Position numbers and translations under genes: made by a program. The notes beneath the pieces are model-generated. The model ran no database searches. It worked only from the letters and a program-made list of their open reading frames with translations, and had not been told where the DNA came from. A DNA stretch of 64,000 bases. Source: Macrotis lagotis. Lineage: Eukaryota > Chordata > Mammalia > Peramelemorphia > Peramelidae. The stretch lies in the NCBI RefSeq assembly GCF_037893015.1, contig NC_133660.1, positions 283,155,067 through 283,219,066 on the forward strand, in the 5' to 3' direction. Every line of letters begins with the position of its first letter. The first letter of the stretch is position 1. Below are positions 61,180 to 64,000 of the stretch, one piece after another.

Positions 61180-62720
61180 GATCCTTCTGCCGCCTCCCTA
61201 ACAGGACCCTCATAAGGCCAAAGGCGCCGTGCGCTCAGACCAGATCCCAAGAAAGCCTAGCACAGGCCGGGCTGGCTCCCAAGGCCGCCCCGGGTCCTCC
61301 CTCGCAGCTCCCTGGCCTTCCCTGCGCCTACCTGCTCTAGCGCCTCGCCTCTCTGCCTGCGTCTGCCTGCCCGGGCGTTGGGAGCGCAGCTTTTATAGGC
61401 CCGGGATCGCCTCACCGCGGTGACGTAACCCTCCGCCCCCTTTGTTAAGCAAGCAAAAGTAGTCCCCTTCCGCCCCGCCCCCACCCCTGCGCCCGGCCCC
61501 GCCCTTTCACCCACTCAAGCCGAAAGGAGTCTGCCGCTGGGGGGGCGCAGTTAGACCCTTCTAGAACCTTCTAAGGCCCGGCCAGAGGAAACTGAGGAAG
61601 GGCCCCAGCCCGCGGCCTCGGGGTGGCCCAGGGCCCGGGAGCGGGCTGCCCGCTTCCCCGGGGGGTGCCCTCCCCGGGGGGGTGCCGCCTGCCCGGGGGT
61701 TGCTTTCATGTAGGGGGCCTTTCCTCACTCGGGGTGCCCACCCCCGGGCCCGGGCTCCGAGGCCACCGGGGAACCCGGCCTCTCCTGCCCCCAGACCCCC
61801 GGCGGTGACCCCCCTCTCCCAGGGGCCAAGCACAGCGCCCCCTTGGGGTGGCGGCGGGAGGCCTGGCAGCGCCCCTGCCCCGAGGGCCCCATCGCAAAGC
61901 CTCCTTGCGTGCCCGCCCGCTTGAGGAAACTGAGTCTGGGCCCAGAAAGGGGCGTCAGCACACGCCCCCGGGGCCCCCATTCCCGTGCCCATGTTGCCCT
62001 GGCCGGGAAAATGCTGCCCTTCGTGCGTTTGAAAACACCCTGGCAAGTGTACCCCACCGTACCCCAAAGGGAACTGAGAGGGGGCAATGCCCGCTGCAGA
62101 GCCGGGGCAGCCGGCGTCACACGGGGGAAACTGAGGCCCGGCCCCGAAGCGGCCCGGCGGTACATGGCGCCTCGGGCGGCGCCCTGGGGCGCCCCCAGCC
62201 CTGCCCGGCCCGCGCACCCCAGGCCCCCCCGAAGCAGGGCCACAGCTCTCCCCGGGGGACTGAGGGGAGCGGGCACAGATGGCAGCGGGCGCGGCCCGTC
62301 TTCCCTTCCTCCTCCTCCTCCTCCTCCTCCTCGAGCTTCGGGGCGGGCTCCTGGGCGCCCCAGGGCCGAGGGGGCTCCAGGACAAGGGAGGCGGGCGGAG
62401 CGGGGGCCACGCGGGCTCCTTCCCCGCGCTGGGTGGCCCCCCAAAAGAGCTGGGGGGGCGGGGAAAGGGAGCCACGAGCAAGGCGCCTGCGCAGAGGGGA
62501 GAGGCCGGGCGGCGGGCGCAGGGATTCGGCGGGCCGGGTGAGGCGGCTCCCCTCCCTTTGTGTGCAGCGCGGCCCGCGCGTGCGGCCTCGGCCGGTTCTA
62601 ACCGGCTGCAACCGCCCCTGTCCGCCCCCGGGTGCGGCGTGGAGTGGCGCAGTGACTTACTGCGCGTGCGCGACTCTTTTCCTTCCCCCGCCCCCACCTC
62701 GCTGCGGCTTGTTTGGGGGG
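61180..62720. other. CpG island around and upstream of the MALAT1 start
   Basis: Dense CpG and GC-rich sequence covering the predicted promoter and 1.3 kb above it. A palindromic TGCGCGTGCGCG at 62,661-62,672 fits an NRF1 site. A (TCC)n run is at 62,306-62,331. Overlapping long open frames on both strands come from the lack of AT-rich stops. No recognisable protein domain is seen. Confidence 0.8.
61366..61580 (-). promoter_or_regulatory. Predicted MALAT1 promoter: TATA, CRE, GC boxes, heat-shock element
   Basis: On the minus strand a CCTATAAAAGC box sits at 61,391-61,397, predicting a start near 61,366. Upstream lie TGACGTAA (CRE-like, 61,421-61,428 as read on the plus strand), several CCGCCCC/CCCGCCCC GC boxes between 61,431 and 61,505, and TTCTAGAACCTTC at 61,559-61,571, a perfect three-unit heat-shock element. 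The region sits in a CpG-rich zone. The start is inferred from TATA spacing, not observed. Confidence 0.7.
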
Positions 62721-64000
62721 AAGGGAAGAAAATGGTGCCCTCCCCCTCCCCTGTGGGGTCCCCATTGTTCTGCTGAGGAGAACCCCCGCAGTTTAGAGGA
62801 GGAGAAACTGAGGCTTGGGAGGTGAAGGAGCCCCGAGCAGGGGGAGACCCCGTTAGTCCCGTGAGCAGCGAGGCTGTACGGACCCACCGAGCCACGCACG
62901 GGCTGCTGTGCTCGGGCTTTTGGGGGGCTCTGTGACCAAACAGTGGACCTCCCCTCCCCCCAGACCCAGGGTGCCAGTCCTGTGGCTGCTCTTTCCTGAG
63001 CCCCCCACCACACTCAGGGGGCTCCCAGGCTGGCCCTTGGGGCCACGGGGTCTGCCTGCTGCAGCTGCAGATGGTGGCCCCCGGGGACGAGGTCAGCTGC
63101 CCACAGAGCTCCCAGTCCAAGCCTGACGCCCCTTCTTCCTGCAGCTCACCCGAGCCCTGGTTCTGACCCCTTGGGTCTCCCAGGCCCTCCCCGTAGAGCA
63201 TGAGTAGAAGCAACAAGCCCCTGGTTCCTGTTTCGGCCTGGGACTCTTGCAGGGAATTAGTCCTGGGAGGTGTGGGAGAAGAGAATTCCCCACTTCAGAG
63301 GAAAGGAGTTGAGTCAGGGGCACAGGGCCTGGCTGGAGCAGACCGGACCCTGGAAGCTTCCACCCGCTGCTGCCCCTTCACTGGCTTTGGGAGGGCAGGC
63401 TCGCGAGGGTCCCAGGCCAAAGGGCTCGGCTTGGCCTCCTGAACTTGGCCTTTTATGATTTCTCTGCTAAGGGCTCATTTTGATGAAAACTTTAGAATGG
63501 CATCCATGAATCATGAGGCATTTGTCACCACCCCTGCTCTGGGGGTCTGGAATGCCATCTTACCGGTGACCAATGTCTGTCTGTCTCATGGGCCCTGGGG
63601 AATGGCTCAGGAGGCTTCCCAGGGCTTGTTTTCCTCATCTCCCAAGGTTCTTGAATTCCTTCTTTGAGCTGCATCACAAAGCCCTTTTTTTCAGAGAAGG
63701 TCCTCATCTGGGCTGAACTAGCCAGGGCCAAGTTGGTCATTGCAGGCAGTCCTTTATGGAAAGATTCGAACCTGTCTCCCCAGAATATGTGTGTGTGTGG
63801 GGGGGTAAATGATCTCTTTTCAACCATTTCAGAATCTTCTTTTAAAAACTGAGTTTTTATTGGTATATTTTAAGCCATCCCTGTGGAGTACCGCAGTGTC
63901 CCTCCCCCATTGCTTCCCAGAGATTATGCCATTTAACAAGAAGTATTTTTAAAGGCAAAAAAAGATGGAAAAAATCAATGTGACTGCTAATACATCAGAG
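62721..64000. other. DNA upstream of MALAT1, no gene recognised
   Basis: GC content falls towards the right edge. A short GAAACTGAGGCTTGGGAGG near 62,805 may be a MIR scrap. NEAT1, the usual upstream neighbour, is not seen. Confidence 0.5.

Larger units (their letters stand above)
53460..61366 (-). ncRNA. MALAT1: MALAT1 long non-coding RNA (nuclear-speckle lncRNA)
   Basis: Identified from the diagnostic 3' module (U-rich motifs, A-rich tract, mascRNA) and from several interior blocks that I recognise against human MALAT1 on the minus strand. These are around 55,560-55,740 (block reading GTTCCCCAATGCTTGGAG), 56,440-56,520, 57,000-57,090 (CTGGGAGCAGAAAACAGCAG-like), 57,215-57,235 (GCTTTTACAAAAGCAG) and 58,950-58,985. 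The gene is essentially one exon; no splice structure is needed to explain it. In other mammals the RNA is retained in the nucleus at speckles and affects splicing and transcription. The span of about 7.7 kb from predicted start to mascRNA is close to the human gene's 8 kb or so. The start is inferred from a TATA box at 61,391-61,397 and the 3' limit from poly(A) signals near 53,465-53,500. Short ORFs inside are not conserved proteins. Lineage-specific insertions are listed separately. Confidence 0.94.

Noticed and set aside
61561-63216. 551-codon open frame on the minus strand in the CpG island
   Set aside because: Pro/Gly/Arg-rich composition, no domain, and several equally long frames overlap on both strands. 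This is what GC-rich DNA with few stops gives.
62721-64000. NEAT1 3' end
   Set aside because: NEAT1 is the expected upstream neighbour, but no second triple-helix plus tRNA-like module is visible here.

Overview
The window comes from a marsupial genome, most likely an Australian one. About 35 copies of one tRNA-derived SINE are present; it has box A and box B, a CTTAATAATTACCTAGC core and a CTTGCAAAAACC tail, and I recognise it as the WSINE1 type. L1 and HAL1-like elements, a BovB/RTE tail and older CORE-SINE/MIR copies accompany it, many with clear target-site duplications (TSDs). That repertoire is marsupial. The species assignment is inference.

Layout. Positions 1 to about 49,500 form an AT-rich, gene-poor stretch built largely of nested retrotransposons. 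Notable are: an LTR fossil near 6.1-7.2 kb; an older repeat split by an L1 (7.3-8.7 kb); a triple nest at 28.3-35.6 kb (a 5'-truncated L1 inside a full-length HAL1-like element inside an older L1); a second, 5'-truncated copy of the 3' end of that HAL1-like element at 16.3-17.0 kb; and a METAP1 processed pseudogene at 44.1-45.5 kb, itself inserted in an L1. No intact protein-coding host gene is visible anywhere in the window.

From about 49,800 to the end the DNA becomes GC-richer and repeat-poor. The only host gene I can name is the long non-coding RNA MALAT1, on the minus strand from about 61,366 to 53,460. Its 3' end carries the full processing module: two U-rich motifs, a hairpin, a genomic A-rich tract and the tRNA-like mascRNA, followed by a downstream poly(A) signal. 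A CpG-rich zone with a TATA box, a CRE-like site, GC boxes and a three-unit heat-shock element lies at and above its start. A cluster of GC boxes and CCAAT boxes near 50.0-50.2 kb, 3.4 kb past the MALAT1 3' end, looks like another promoter and could drive an antisense transcript.

How the parts work together. By analogy with human MALAT1, RNase P cuts just 5' of mascRNA. The long RNA is then left with an A-rich 3' end protected by a U-A.U triple helix, while RNase Z trims mascRNA. The rest of the window shows L1 machinery moving its own copies, HAL1, SINEs and a METAP1 mRNA into each other.
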